From UBA3824 sp017541145 (GTDB lineage Bacteria; Bacteroidota; Bacteroidia; Bacteroidales; UBA3824): 64,000 bases of DNA. Where the stretch lies: assembly GCA_947168365.1 (NCBI GenBank), contig CAMVLO010000013.1:10416-74415 (forward strand). Direction: 5' to 3'. Position numbers and translations under genes: made by a program. The notes beneath the pieces were generated by a model, which saw only the letters and a program-made list of their open reading frames with translations, had not been told where the DNA came from and did no database searches. Below, piece after piece: positions 53,239 to 62,033 of the stretch; positions within the stretch are counted from its first letter, which is position 1; each line of letters starts with the position of its first letter.

Positions 53239-54386
53239 TATTTTTTCAACGCACGAATCATATTTTGCCCGATTTCATAAAAATCTTCCGGCGTATAAAA
53301 ACCGTTTCGCGGATTGATAGTCCAATCGATTTCAAGAGTTGTAACAAATTCCAAATCAGGGAAATGTATTTCGTTCCACCAATCGGCAGTCAAACCCTCG
53401 TAACTTTTTTTGGAATCGGGAACCGGAATCGGATGATAGTAACAAAATTTATAAAATTCTGACCAATAATTTTTCAATCTGCGAGATTTTTCACCGTAAT
53501 TATAGATGTCAAAATATGAAAAATTGTTGCGAAGTTCGCCGCCGGGAAATGTTCCGTGAACATCCCAAAACATGTAATAATTATAAAGTTTTGCGCTTTT
53601 GAAGATTTCATCTTCTACGGCTTTTATTTCATGATGAATCGGCGAATTCCAATCACGATTGTAGTCTTTCGGTTTTGACATCCTGCCGGTTTGCCCCAAC
53701 TGAACATTATCGATGTCAACAAATGGAACTACTTTGAAAATATATTTTTTGTGAACTTTTTTTATAGATTTGTCATCGAGCAAACTTCCTAACATCCCTT
53801 CCAAAACCCAACTTGCAGTAGATTCAAAAGCATGTTGCCGACATATAATCCAAATCAATTTTGTACGTTTATTTGTACGTTTCGGACTGAAAGTCAGCAT
53901 CGTAATAGGATAACCAAGTTTTGAAACCGTAATAGTATCTATTTGCGGAAAATAATCGGATTGGTGATGTTTTGTAATAAAATCGTTAAAATTTTTGAGA
54001 GAATACGGATAACCGGAAGCAATGAAAACTGTATCAGAAATCGCAGAAATAATAACTTTGAAATTTCTACCCGGCTCCACATTTTTTACTCGCGACCAAT
54101 TTCCGTTGCCACAATGATAAACAGGATATGTCGGAGCATGAAACTTGTTATCAAAAAAAGCTCTGATACTCAGCACGGTATCGCGTCTGAATCCGGTAAT
54201 TCCAAAATTGAACCAAACTTTAGTGGTATTCAAAGAATCTTTTGACGCCTCAAAAATTACAGTATTTGTAACAGAATCGTATTCTACCGCACCAACACTC
54301 TGACTTTCTCCATTTGTAATAATGGAAAATTGTGCAGCGGATTTTAGAGCAAATATTAATAGTATGATTAAAAAAAATGGTTTCAA
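53235..54386 (-). CDS. Exported M14 family zinc carboxypeptidase (AGBL/CCP-like)
   Basis: A signal peptide (residues 1-18, ending KSAAQ) and an N-terminal beta-sandwich of about 130 residues precede the carboxypeptidase domain, the layout of cytosolic carboxypeptidases (CCP/AGBL) and related bacterial proteins. Zinc ligands are RQHAFEST (HxxE) and WDVHG (second His). The substrate Arg is in DYNRDWNSP and the catalytic Glu in VTTLEIDW. Length is 383 residues. Unlike the eukaryotic relatives, this one is exported, so it probably trims peptides or peptidoglycan fragments in the periplasm (inference). A TATATTTG -7 element lies at 54415-54422. Confidence 0.88.
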   Translation of the reverse strand: MKPFFLIILLIFALKSAAQFSIITNGESQSVGAVEYDSVTNTVIFEASKDSLNTTKVWFNFGITGFRRDTVLSIRAFFDNKFHAPTYPVYHCGNGNWSRVKNVEPGRNFKVIISAISDTVFIASGYPYSLKNFNDFITKHHQSDYFPQIDTITVSKLGYPITMLTFSPKRTNKRTKLIWIICRQHAFESTASWVLEGMLGSLLDDKSIKKVHKKYIFKVVPFVDIDNVQLGQTGRMSKPKDYNRDWNSPIHHEIKAVEDEIFKSAKLYNYYMFWDVHGTFPGGELRNNFSYFDIYNYGEKSRRLKNYWSEFYKFCYYHPIPVPDSKKSYEGLTADWWNEIHFPDLEFVTTLEIDWTINPRNGFYTPEDFYEIGQNMIRALKKY

Positions 54387-54460
54387 GTTTTTTTACGTTT
54401 AGAGTTTAACCTTACAAATATAAGAAAATTAGATGTAAAAATTACATAATTTTTTAACAA

Positions 54461-54502
54461 AAAAATCCCCGAATGAAGTATTTTTTTCATCCGGGGATTT
54501 TT
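54461..54502 (-). terminator. Terminator of pta-ackA
   Basis: AAAAATCCCCG (54461-54471) pairs with CGGGGATTTTT (54492-54502), with an inner stem. T-runs lie on both sides, so it can work on either strand. Confidence 0.85.
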
Positions 54503-54533
54503 AAATATAGTAAATTTTACTCAGAATTTGTTA

Positions 54534-55736
54534 TTATTTTGAAGTTAAAGCCAAAGTATCTTGAGCAATTACGAGTTCTTCGTTTGTAGGAACTACGATA
54601 ACTTTTACTTTTGAAGTAGGTTTAGAAATTACCATTTCTTTGTCTCTCAAACCGGTATTGATTGTATCGTCGAATTCGATACCAAGGTTTTCAAGATTCA
54701 TAGCAACTCCGCGGCGTGTTGTGTCACCCTTTTCACCGATACCACCTGTAAAAATCAAAGCATCGCAACCGTTCATTGCAGCCATGTAAGCACCAACATA
54801 TTTTTTGATGCTGTAGTCCTGCATCTTGCAAGCAAGAGCAGCACGGTATTCTTTGCGAACGAAAGCAGCTTCTTCAACGTCACGCATATCTGAAGATACA
54901 CCGGAAATACCAAGTACTCCTGATTTTTTGTTAATGAAATTATTCATATCTTCAGGTTTCAAAGCACCGTTTTCAAACAAGTAAGGGAAAACAGCCGGGT
55001 CAAGATTACCGCAACGTGTACCCATTACAACGCCTTCGCAAGGTGTTAAACCCATTGATGTATCAATTACTTTACCGTTTACGATTGCAGCCAAAGATGC
55101 ACCGTTGCCGATGTGACAAGTAATAAGTTTAGAATTGTTGTAATCGAGACCAAGGATTTCGCATGCACGTTTTGAAACGTATCTGTGGCTTGAACCGTGG
55201 AAACCGTAACGACGGATGTGATATTTTTCGTACAATTCGTAAGGAATAGCATACATGTAAGCATAATCCGGAATTGTCTGATGAAATGCTGTATCAAAAA
55301 CTGCAACTTGTGGCAATGTCGGCAACAAAGCTTTAATAGCTCTGATACCTTTTAAATTAGCCATTTGGTGAAGAGGTCCTAACGGAGCGATTTCTTCGAT
55401 TTTTGCAATAACTTCGTCGTTAATCAAAACTGATTCTTTGAAGAATTCGCCGCCATGAAGTACACGGTGACCTGCTGCATCAATATCTTTCAAAGAAGAA
55501 ATTACGCCGAGGTTAGAATCAGTTAAAGTGTTAAGTACCAATTCAATAGCCTCTTTGTGATCTGACATCGGCTTACTGATTTTGGTCTTTTCGCCTTCGC
55601 CTTTCTGATGTTTCAAAAATGAGTCAGCAAGACCGATTTTTTCAACTCCACCTTTTGCCAAAACAACATCGTTTGCCATATCAATAAGTTGATATTTCAA
55701 AGATGAAGAACCGCAGTTGATAACTAAAATTTTCAT
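54534..55736 (-). CDS. ackA: Acetate kinase
   Basis: AckA makes ATP and acetate from acetyl phosphate and ADP. Family motifs are KILVINCGSSSLKYQL (residues 2-17), AGHRVLHGGE, AVFDTAFHQTIPDYA, YGFHGSSHRYVSKRACE, LITCHIGNGASLAAI and FTGGIGEKGDTTRRG. The length of 400 residues is typical. It lies 33 bases after pta in one operon with a shared terminator. Together they give substrate-level phosphorylation with acetate as an end product. Confidence 0.98.
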   Translation of the reverse strand: MKILVINCGSSSLKYQLIDMANDVVLAKGGVEKIGLADSFLKHQKGEGEKTKISKPMSDHKEAIELVLNTLTDSNLGVISSLKDIDAAGHRVLHGGEFFKESVLINDEVIAKIEEIAPLGPLHQMANLKGIRAIKALLPTLPQVAVFDTAFHQTIPDYAYMYAIPYELYEKYHIRRYGFHGSSHRYVSKRACEILGLDYNNSKLITCHIGNGASLAAIVNGKVIDTSMGLTPCEGVVMGTRCGNLDPAVFPYLFENGALKPEDMNNFINKKSGVLGISGVSSDMRDVEEAAFVRKEYRAALACKMQDYSIKKYVGAYMAAMNGCDALIFTGGIGEKGDTTRRGVAMNLENLGIEFDDTINTGLRDKEMVISKPTSKVKVIVVPTNEELVIAQDTLALTSK

Positions 55737-55769
55737 TTTTGTATTTTTACAATTTTAAAAGGAATCAAA

Positions 55770-56771
55770 TTATTTAGCAGCAGCTTGCAATGCTGTAATT
55801 GCCACTGTATTAATGATATCATCAACGAAACAACCTCTTGAAAGGTCATTAACCGGAGCAGCCATACCCTGAAGAATAGGACCAACTGCATCGGCACCAG
55901 CCAAACGCTGAACGAGTTTGTAACCGATGTTACCTGCTTCCAAAGACGGGAATACCAATACATTAGCTTTACCGGCAACGTGACTTCCATTAGCTTTGAG
56001 ATCAGCAACTTTCTGAACCAAAGCAGCATCCAACTGAAGTTCGCCATCGATAGCCAATTCAGGAGCAGCTTGTTGAGCCAATTTTGTAGCTTCTACAACT
56101 TTATCAACATGTTCGTGCTGAGCAGAACCCTTTGTAGAGAAAGACAACATCGCAACTTTAGGATCGATACCTGCCAAAGCTTTTGCAGTTTTAGCAGAAA
56201 TAACAGCGATGTCAGCCAATTGTTCAGCAGTAGGATCGATAGTAACAGCGCAGTCAGCAAAGAGGAATACGCCGTCTTGACCGTAAGACTTATTTGGAAC
56301 AACAATAATAAAAGCACCGGAAACAGTTTTGATACCGGGAGCTGTTTTGATATATTGCAAAGCCGGACGGATAGTATCAGCTGTAGAGCAAATAGCACCA
56401 GCAACAAGACCATCAGCATCACCAGCCTTAATCATCAATGTACCAAGGAAATAAGGGCTGTCCAACTGTTTCAAAGCTTTTTCAACGGTCATGCCTTTAG
56501 CCTTACGAACCTCAGCCATGATTTCAGCATATTTTTGTTTTTTATCGCAAGTTTTCGGATCTACGATTGTAGCTTCACCGATGTGAGTCAAACCGTATTC
56601 AGCGGCTTTCTGAGCGATAGTTTCAGGATTTCCAATCAAAACCAATTGAGCAATTTTTTCTGCCAAAATGGTTTCAGCAGCTTTCAGAGTTCTCTCTTCC
56701 TCGCCTTCAGGCAAAACGATACGTTTGTTTACCTTCTTGGCATTTTCTCTAATTTGTTCCAATAATGTCAT
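55770..56771 (-). CDS. pta: Phosphate acetyltransferase
   Basis: Pta interconverts acetyl-CoA and acetyl phosphate. The 333-residue single-domain (class I) form shows RIVLPEGEEERTLKAAETIL, DADGLVAGAICSTADTIRPA, SGAFIIVVPN, FADCAVTIDPTAEQLADIA, MLSFSTKGSAQHEHVDKV, ANVLVFPSLEAGNIGYK and GPILQGMAAPVNDLSRG. It precedes ackA. A full promoter, TTTG-N18-TAATTTTG, lies 44-73 bases upstream on the minus strand (56815-56844). Confidence 0.98.
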   Translation of the reverse strand: MTLLEQIRENAKKVNKRIVLPEGEEERTLKAAETILAEKIAQLVLIGNPETIAQKAAEYGLTHIGEATIVDPKTCDKKQKYAEIMAEVRKAKGMTVEKALKQLDSPYFLGTLMIKAGDADGLVAGAICSTADTIRPALQYIKTAPGIKTVSGAFIIVVPNKSYGQDGVFLFADCAVTIDPTAEQLADIAVISAKTAKALAGIDPKVAMLSFSTKGSAQHEHVDKVVEATKLAQQAAPELAIDGELQLDAALVQKVADLKANGSHVAGKANVLVFPSLEAGNIGYKLVQRLAGADAVGPILQGMAAPVNDLSRGCFVDDIINTVAITALQAAAK

Positions 56772-56814
56772 GGATGTATATTTTTTATTGATTTATTACA
56801 ATTGTTTTAATGGA

Positions 56815-56844
56815 CAAAATTACTAAAAATTTGGTTTTTACAAA
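56815..56844 (-). promoter_or_regulatory. Promoter of pta-ackA
   Basis: On the minus strand TTTG (56841-56844), an 18-base spacer and TAATTTTG (56815-56822) match the consensus. Confidence 0.65.
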
Positions 56845-57079
56845 AAAATATCTGTTGTATCTAAACTTTTTTTCAAATTTTACAGATTTTATTTACTGTT
56901 AAAATGTAATATCGTTTTTACTACAAATTCAATTCATTATGCTACAACTACAATAAAAATACTTTTGATAAATTCAAATACATAAAATAACAATTAATTA
57001 GCATTTCAAATTAAATAATTTTTGTAACTTTGTGTCGAAAAAAGTAGTACAAAAAAACGAATAACCATTAACTAATTCT
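56845..57079 (+). other. Gap between pta promoter and FISUMP-like gene
   Basis: The divergent gap between pta and the next gene totals about 308 bases. Besides the pta promoter it holds a plus-strand -7 element TAACTTTG (57025-57032), with TTTC near the usual upstream position (57004), suited to the gene at 57080. The rest is very AT-rich with no ORF or hairpin I would call. Confidence 0.5.
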
Positions 57080-57820
57080 ATGAACAAAAGGATAGTATCA
57101 ATTATTTTAAGTATAACTACATTTACATTTTTAGGTTGCAACGACAAAGACGAGTTCGATAAGTACAAAGAAGAACACGAAATAAAAAGTGAAACAACAG
57201 TAGATGTAGTAACCGAAGAAGAAGATTATCAAGCCGTTGACTTAGGATTGAGCGTATATTGGTGCAACAAAAACCTCGGTGCAAGCAACTCCCAAGCAAG
57301 CGGATATTTTTACGCTTTCGGTGAAACAACACCCAAAGAATCATACACTTGGGCAAATTACAAACACGCCAACGGAACAGAAACCGATATTACCAAATAC
57401 AATACGAAAGAAGAATTCGGAAAAAATATCGACGATATTTTAACCCTTGAGCCTGAGGACGACGCTGTTGTAGAAAACTTGGGTAACGGCTGGAGAATGC
57501 CCGACGAAGACGAATTCAAAGAATTGAGAAACACTGATAATTGTACTTGGGAATGGGTAAAAATGGAAAATTTAAATATTGCAGGTTACAAAATAACAAG
57601 TAAAATAAACGGAAATTCAATATTTTTACCTGCGGCAGGCTTCATGAACGACAATACATTGTCAGCAGCTGGAACCAACGGCAACTATTGGTCAAGAAGT
57701 CTTTACCCAAACAATCCGAACTGCGCACAAGAATTGATATTTTTCAATACTTCATTCGTACACGGAGTAAACAGACGCTGTTATGGCAATACAATCCGCG
57801 CCGTAAAAGACAAAGAATAA
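57080..57820 (+). CDS. FISUMP-like lipoprotein
   Basis: A lipobox (FLGC, Cys20) and an acidic linker precede a domain with AVDLGLSVYWCNKNLGASNS, GYFYAFGETTPKESYTWANY, NGWRMPDEDEFKEL, FLPAAGFMND and NYWSRSLY. This is the Bacteroidota FISUMP/paralogous-domain pattern (VDLGLSVKWATCNVGA, then WGETTPK, RLPT, YWSST), usually on surface or periplasmic lipoproteins of unknown function. Length is 246 residues. It is transcribed alone and has its own terminator. Confidence 0.82.
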   Translation: MNKRIVSIILSITTFTFLGCNDKDEFDKYKEEHEIKSETTVDVVTEEEDYQAVDLGLSVYWCNKNLGASNSQASGYFYAFGETTPKESYTWANYKHANGTETDITKYNTKEEFGKNIDDILTLEPEDDAVVENLGNGWRMPDEDEFKELRNTDNCTWEWVKMENLNIAGYKITSKINGNSIFLPAAGFMNDNTLSAAGTNGNYWSRSLYPNNPNCAQELIFFNTSFVHGVNRRCYGNTIRAVKDKE

Positions 57821-57843
57821 ACAAACACAACTTATTAATACAC

Positions 57844-57882
57844 AAAAAGCCATCGGAATTTTCTGACGGCTTTTTTTTACTT
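57844..57882 (+). terminator. Terminator of the FISUMP-like gene
   Basis: AAAAGCC-TC pairs with GA-GGCTTTT across single mismatches, followed by a run of eight T. Confidence 0.75.
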
Positions 57883-57912
57883 TATAACCTTCACATGAAT
57901 ATAACTTTCTGA

Positions 57913-57956
57913 CAAAAAACAAGCTGCAAATTTTCAACTGAAAACTTGCAGCTTGT
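57913..57956 (-). terminator. Terminator of the Rid-family gene
   Basis: AAGCTGCAA (57921-57929) pairs with TTGCAGCTT (57946-57954), extended inward. On the minus strand it is followed by a T-run. Confidence 0.8.
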
Positions 57957-57964
57957 TTACACTT

Positions 57965-59104
57965 TTAAAAATCTTTGAATTCAGAATTGTTACGTTCAGA
58001 AATTGCGATACATTCCATCTCAATCAACCACGAAGGACGACAGACCGGCGCAAGTGTTATAACACGCGGAATATCAGGAAATTTTGTATCAAATATTTCT
58101 TTAACAACTTGATAATCATTTATATCACGAAGATAAACAATAATTTGAGCAACATCGTAGAAACTGCTTTTTGCCTCCGCAAGAAGAGCCTGAACATTTT
58201 CAATCATCCGATAAGTTTGCTTTACGATGTCACCAATATACAGAACATCACCTTTATTGTCAATACTTGCAGTACCGGAAATATAAATTTCAGCACGGTC
58301 ACCAAATTCTACACAAGTTCCGCGTTCAAATGTAACACCATATTCGTATGTAGGATTCAGATATTCAGGAGCATACAGAAATTTTATCTGACTTTTTTCA
58401 TGACCTGTAAGAGCATAAGTGCCAAGCTGAACCAACGAACGAGTATCAGCCGGAAGTCCGCCTATACCGGTAGAAGCAATATAATGAGTTTTTTCTGTAA
58501 GTCCTTGTTCGATAAAGTTTTCACGACGGGCTTTTACCATTCCGGCATATTGAGTATCAACATCACGGACAAAAAACCAAGTACGAATACAATTTGACTC
58601 AAGTGTTGCGCTAAACTGCGAAAGAGTTTCCTCGTAATCCAAAAGCAAACTCTCAGTTTGAGTAGCACTATCGCCCTTGTGTTCGTGCATTCCCATCTTG
58701 TAAATATGTTTGTAACCGTTGTGAGTCAACACGTTGCAACTATTTGCAATCTCGAAATCACCACCTTTTACGATGTAAAGCCAAAGCGTAATTTTACTAC
58801 CGTCCAAAGGCGGCTGCTGAATCAAAGAAACACCGTACGACTTTTCAAATGTCATCAAAGGTTTCTGATTGGTACTGTCACTTACAAAATAACGTTTAAA
58901 AACGATGTTAGTATCTTTGAATTCAGGACGTTGCAAAAGTAAATCCACAGCCTTACAAATTCGTTCGTATTGCTGAGGGAAAAGTTGATTTTCAGGTTTT
59001 ACATGTATCATAACATGAAACTCTTCAATTTTTCCATCTTGAGAAAAAGCTGAAATTTCAGCATAAGATGCAATTTCGTCAAAATTAATTTTATATCTTT
59101 TCAT
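57965..59104 (-). CDS. Two-domain Rid-family / chorismatase-like protein
   Basis: The 379-residue protein has an N-terminal half of RidA-like fold (IASYAEISAFSQDGKIEEFH, YGVSLIQQPPLDGSK) and a canonical C-terminal Rid domain: EIYISGTASIDNKGDVLYIG, DIVKQTYRMIENVQALLAEA, IIVYLRDINDYQVVKEIFD, and CRPSWLIEMECIAI with the conserved Arg and Glu. Rid proteins deaminate reactive enamine/imine intermediates. The paired-domain arrangement resembles FkbO/Hyg5 chorismatases, but which activity applies cannot be decided here. No signal peptide. It lies 50 bases downstream of the CcsBA gene, perhaps in the same transcript. Confidence 0.75.
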   Translation of the reverse strand: MKRYKINFDEIASYAEISAFSQDGKIEEFHVMIHVKPENQLFPQQYERICKAVDLLLQRPEFKDTNIVFKRYFVSDSTNQKPLMTFEKSYGVSLIQQPPLDGSKITLWLYIVKGGDFEIANSCNVLTHNGYKHIYKMGMHEHKGDSATQTESLLLDYEETLSQFSATLESNCIRTWFFVRDVDTQYAGMVKARRENFIEQGLTEKTHYIASTGIGGLPADTRSLVQLGTYALTGHEKSQIKFLYAPEYLNPTYEYGVTFERGTCVEFGDRAEIYISGTASIDNKGDVLYIGDIVKQTYRMIENVQALLAEAKSSFYDVAQIIVYLRDINDYQVVKEIFDTKFPDIPRVITLAPVCRPSWLIEMECIAISERNNSEFKDF

Positions 59105-59154
59105 TCTAATATGATTTTCTAATTTTTAATCTTTACATTATTCAAATTCAAATT

Positions 59155-61119
59155 TTATCCGGCATAAGAGTGCATTCCACCCAAAAAATAGTTAACACCG
59201 AAATAAGTCATCAAAACAGTAGAAAAAGCAATCACAAAAAAGATATGAAGTTTTCGATTGTTTTGCAAAAATTTCAAGTCAACACGGTGAAAACCAACAG
59301 CATAAATCATAAATGTAATCAAAGCCCAAGTTTCTTTCGGATCCCAACTCCAATATCTGCCCCACGAAATATTTGCCCAAACCGCGCCCAAGAAAATTCC
59401 GATACCGAGCAGAATTTCAGCAGGATAGAGCATTATTTTACTTAAAACAGCAAGTTGATCAACCTTCTCGTCATTTTTTATGAACAACGAGAAAATTCCA
59501 TTAAAAAATGTAAAACTCAACAAGCTGTATGCAATCATAATCGTAGAAACATGTGCGCTGAGAATCGGAGAATTTAGCACCGGCATAAGCGGAGTAATTT
59601 GCGGATTTCGCTGTCCGAGCCATGCCACCAACAATGTAAATCCCGAAATTAAAAATCCAAACGGCGTAAGAACTTTGATTTTTTTACCGAAAATTACAGC
59701 TAACAGCATTATAATCAACGACATAAAAAGCATAGTTTCGTAACCGTTTCCAATCGGAATTCTGTCCGAAACATACCACCGCAAACAATATCCGCAAAAA
59801 TCAATAACAAGCGACAAAATCAACAATATTCTTAACACTTTCCAAAATTTTTCTTTGACATCTTTTGCAAATATCATAACGAAAAATGCTAAAAATCCGA
59901 TTGTAAGATTTACCATAAAAAGGATTTTTGCGAAATTGATTTTGTTGTAAACTATTTCGGCTTTAACCTTTGATTCTGAGATTTTTACAGTGCTTTCTTC
60001 ATACAATTTTCCACTTGTAAGCATCAGGATAAGACCGATTTTTTCATCGGTCTCGCGCACGGCTTTGGTAAGTTCAAAATTGTTAAGACGATAATTTTCG
60101 TTCTCGTCAAAAAAATCAGCAAACGATGCATATTTTTCTACTCCAAGTTGCTTTTGAAGTGCTTTGTCCTTTATCAAAATCATTTTTTCGTCTTTCCAAA
60201 CTTCGGGACGATAAAGCCAACCGCAAACTACTTGTTCCGCGGTAAGATTATGATAAGACGGTTTGCCGTAAATCTTTGATACAAAATCTCTTGCCATTGT
60301 ATTAAACGGCGCAATTCTTCCGTTGTAAACTATCTGTTTTGTAGAAATTTTATCAGATTCGTCAAACGAAATTGTCGGAATTTTTTTGTTTTGAGCATTT
60401 ACAATTGTTCCCAAACAAATCAAAATCACGAAAAGTCCGCCTTTTTTGAGTGAAGGATGTTGCAAAAGTTTTCTGAAACCGGCTGATTTACTGATTAATA
60501 TCCACAATCCGGACAATGCAAAAATGATGTAACCGAAATATGTAAGCGGCGTACCGTAAGGATCGTAATTTACAGTCAAAATTGTACCTCGATAATCCTC
60601 ATCAAAACTTGTCTGATAAAATCTGTAACCGTTTTTTTTGAAAATATTGTTCATGGAAATCGACGTTTTTATACTGTCAACATCTTCTTTTACAGTAACA
60701 TAACTTACAAAATCTTGCGGCATGGCAGTTCCCTGATAATTTTTAATCAAAAAACTGTCTAATTTTACTTCAAAACCAAGATTTTGTTTCAACATCGTTT
60801 CTTTCAACATAAAAAACTCAGTAGATTCCGACTCCCTCAAATGCAAAATGCCTTCTTTGCTTGAAATTTTGGTTAACAACGCGCCCAACAATATAACAAC
60901 CAATGAAATATGGAAAATCAAAACCGGCAATTTTTTTAAAAGTCTTTTCGCAACTACCACAAGAGTTATTGCAGACAAAATACCCCACAATATACTGAAC
61001 CACAATGTATTATAAACTGTTTTGTCCGCAACTTTCTGTGTAAAAAACGTAGCGTATGCCATTGATAAAATTATGGCAAAAAATGTAACTAAAATTGTAT
61101 ATTTACAAAACTTTTTCAT
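59155..61119 (-). CDS. Fused CcsBA (ResB-CcsA) cytochrome c maturation protein
   Basis: System II heme delivery and ligation. The N-terminal half holds three ResB-like membrane segments and a short periplasmic part (ISSKEGILHLRESESTEFFML). The C-terminal half is CcsA with a WWD motif (WGRYWSWDPKETWALI), membrane-border His residues (LSAHVSTIMIAYSLL, VGFHRVD) and the end MTYFGVNYFLGGMHSYAG. At 654 residues it is a shorter fusion than those I recall from other Bacteroidota. It would attach heme to the CxxCH proteins encoded next to it (the cytochrome lipoprotein upstream and the di-heme oxidoreductase). No separate CcdA or ResA is seen nearby. Confidence 0.93.
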   Translation of the reverse strand: MKKFCKYTILVTFFAIILSMAYATFFTQKVADKTVYNTLWFSILWGILSAITLVVVAKRLLKKLPVLIFHISLVVILLGALLTKISSKEGILHLRESESTEFFMLKETMLKQNLGFEVKLDSFLIKNYQGTAMPQDFVSYVTVKEDVDSIKTSISMNNIFKKNGYRFYQTSFDEDYRGTILTVNYDPYGTPLTYFGYIIFALSGLWILISKSAGFRKLLQHPSLKKGGLFVILICLGTIVNAQNKKIPTISFDESDKISTKQIVYNGRIAPFNTMARDFVSKIYGKPSYHNLTAEQVVCGWLYRPEVWKDEKMILIKDKALQKQLGVEKYASFADFFDENENYRLNNFELTKAVRETDEKIGLILMLTSGKLYEESTVKISESKVKAEIVYNKINFAKILFMVNLTIGFLAFFVMIFAKDVKEKFWKVLRILLILSLVIDFCGYCLRWYVSDRIPIGNGYETMLFMSLIIMLLAVIFGKKIKVLTPFGFLISGFTLLVAWLGQRNPQITPLMPVLNSPILSAHVSTIMIAYSLLSFTFFNGIFSLFIKNDEKVDQLAVLSKIMLYPAEILLGIGIFLGAVWANISWGRYWSWDPKETWALITFMIYAVGFHRVDLKFLQNNRKLHIFFVIAFSTVLMTYFGVNYFLGGMHSYAG

Positions 61120-61152
61120 TCTGACTTTTTATAACCCAAGAAATAAAATTAA

Positions 61153-61181
61153 GTAGAGACGCCCGAAAAAAACGTCTCTAC
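61153..61181 (-). repeat. GTAGAGACG hairpin between cytochrome and CcsBA genes
   Basis: GTAGAGACG (61153-61161) pairs perfectly with CGTCTCTAC (61173-61181), with an A-rich loop, in the gap between two genes on the minus strand. It could be a partial terminator. Similar GTAGAGACG palindromes are dispersed in various bacterial genomes, so it may be a repeat copy. Confidence 0.55.
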
Positions 61182-61198
61182 AAAATTATAAAAAAATT

Positions 61199-61930
61199 CT
61201 AATCCGCTTTCGCACCGTTCAAAATCCATTGATCGATCCAATCCTTATCACTTTCAAGATCAAGTTTATCTGTATGATTATGTTTTACTTCAGGGTACTC
61301 GCCTCTAAGTATTTTATGAATACTGCTTCTGGCTGTATCTCCCGGCGTAACGATATTAAAATCAGAACGTTTTGAAGATTGTACTCCAACTATCGCATTG
61401 TAACTTTTACCTTCAGTTAAAAATAATCCCGCCGCTGCTTTGTCAGCCGATTGACCATGACATTTGGAACATTTCGGCGAAAAATAATTGTCTTGAATGA
61501 AAGAATACATCCCGGCTCTTACTTCTCCCGCATCCCAACGGATGGTATCGGTACTATTTTTTTCCTCATCGGTAAGTTTTTTCTGACAAATCGTTAAAAC
61601 ACGCTGACGGATACGATTCAAAACTGTAATTTCCAAATAGTTAACAGTCTGAGAAATACCGCCTAATGTAACATGAATTTTGCCGTTTCCGTCAGAAATT
61701 ATCTGTTTTGAAATTTCTGAATATTCAGCAATATCGTCTTTGGAATTAGTTTCGTTAACAAAACCCGAAAGCGTAACGGAATAACCGTCAGGCCAACTAT
61801 CCAAGCCGGTAATTGTAGCATCAACAGCCACTTTCAATCCTTCTTGGTGAAAGGTGTATTTTTCCTCGATATCGCCGTCATCACAAGCGACGAGAAAAAA
61901 CAATGTAACTATAAATAATAACTTTTTCAT
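61199..61930 (-). CDS. c-type cytochrome lipoprotein
   Basis: A lipobox (FLVAC, Cys16) is followed by a non-heme N-terminal domain and one heme c site, KCSKCHGQSADKA (CxxCH near residue 155). The likely axial region and C-terminal cytochrome helix is SDKDWIDQWILNGA. Length is 243 residues. Anchored in the envelope, it could pass electrons to or from the di-heme protein encoded downstream of the porin. An unusual cluster of short repeats lies between it and the porin gene. The flanking CcsBA gene suits its heme-attachment need. Confidence 0.85.
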   Translation of the reverse strand: MKKLLFIVTLFFLVACDDGDIEEKYTFHQEGLKVAVDATITGLDSWPDGYSVTLSGFVNETNSKDDIAEYSEISKQIISDGNGKIHVTLGGISQTVNYLEITVLNRIRQRVLTICQKKLTDEEKNSTDTIRWDAGEVRAGMYSFIQDNYFSPKCSKCHGQSADKAAAGLFLTEGKSYNAIVGVQSSKRSDFNIVTPGDTARSSIHKILRGEYPEVKHNHTDKLDLESDKDWIDQWILNGAKAD

Positions 61931-61944
61931 AATTTTCTTTTTTC

Positions 61945-62033
61945 AATTGACAATTGATAATTGACAATTGTCAATTAAGTTCTGCATTGTCAATTGTCAA
62001 TTGTTAATTGTCAATTATTAATTGTCAATTATT
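61945..62033. repeat. Cluster of AATTGTCAATT / TTGACAATT repeats
   Basis: Nearly the whole gap between the cytochrome lipoprotein and the porin consists of 7-10 base units CAATTGA, TCAATTG, AATTGTCAATTA and inverses, about nine copies in two blocks (61945-61979 and 61988-62033). The array runs up to the porin stop codon. The units are palindromic, so both strands read alike. Confidence 0.85.

Noticed and set aside
54461..54502. Terminator as the end of an RNA on the plus strand
   Set aside because: The pta-ackA operon on the minus strand explains it fully; the plus-strand T-run is just a consequence of stem symmetry.
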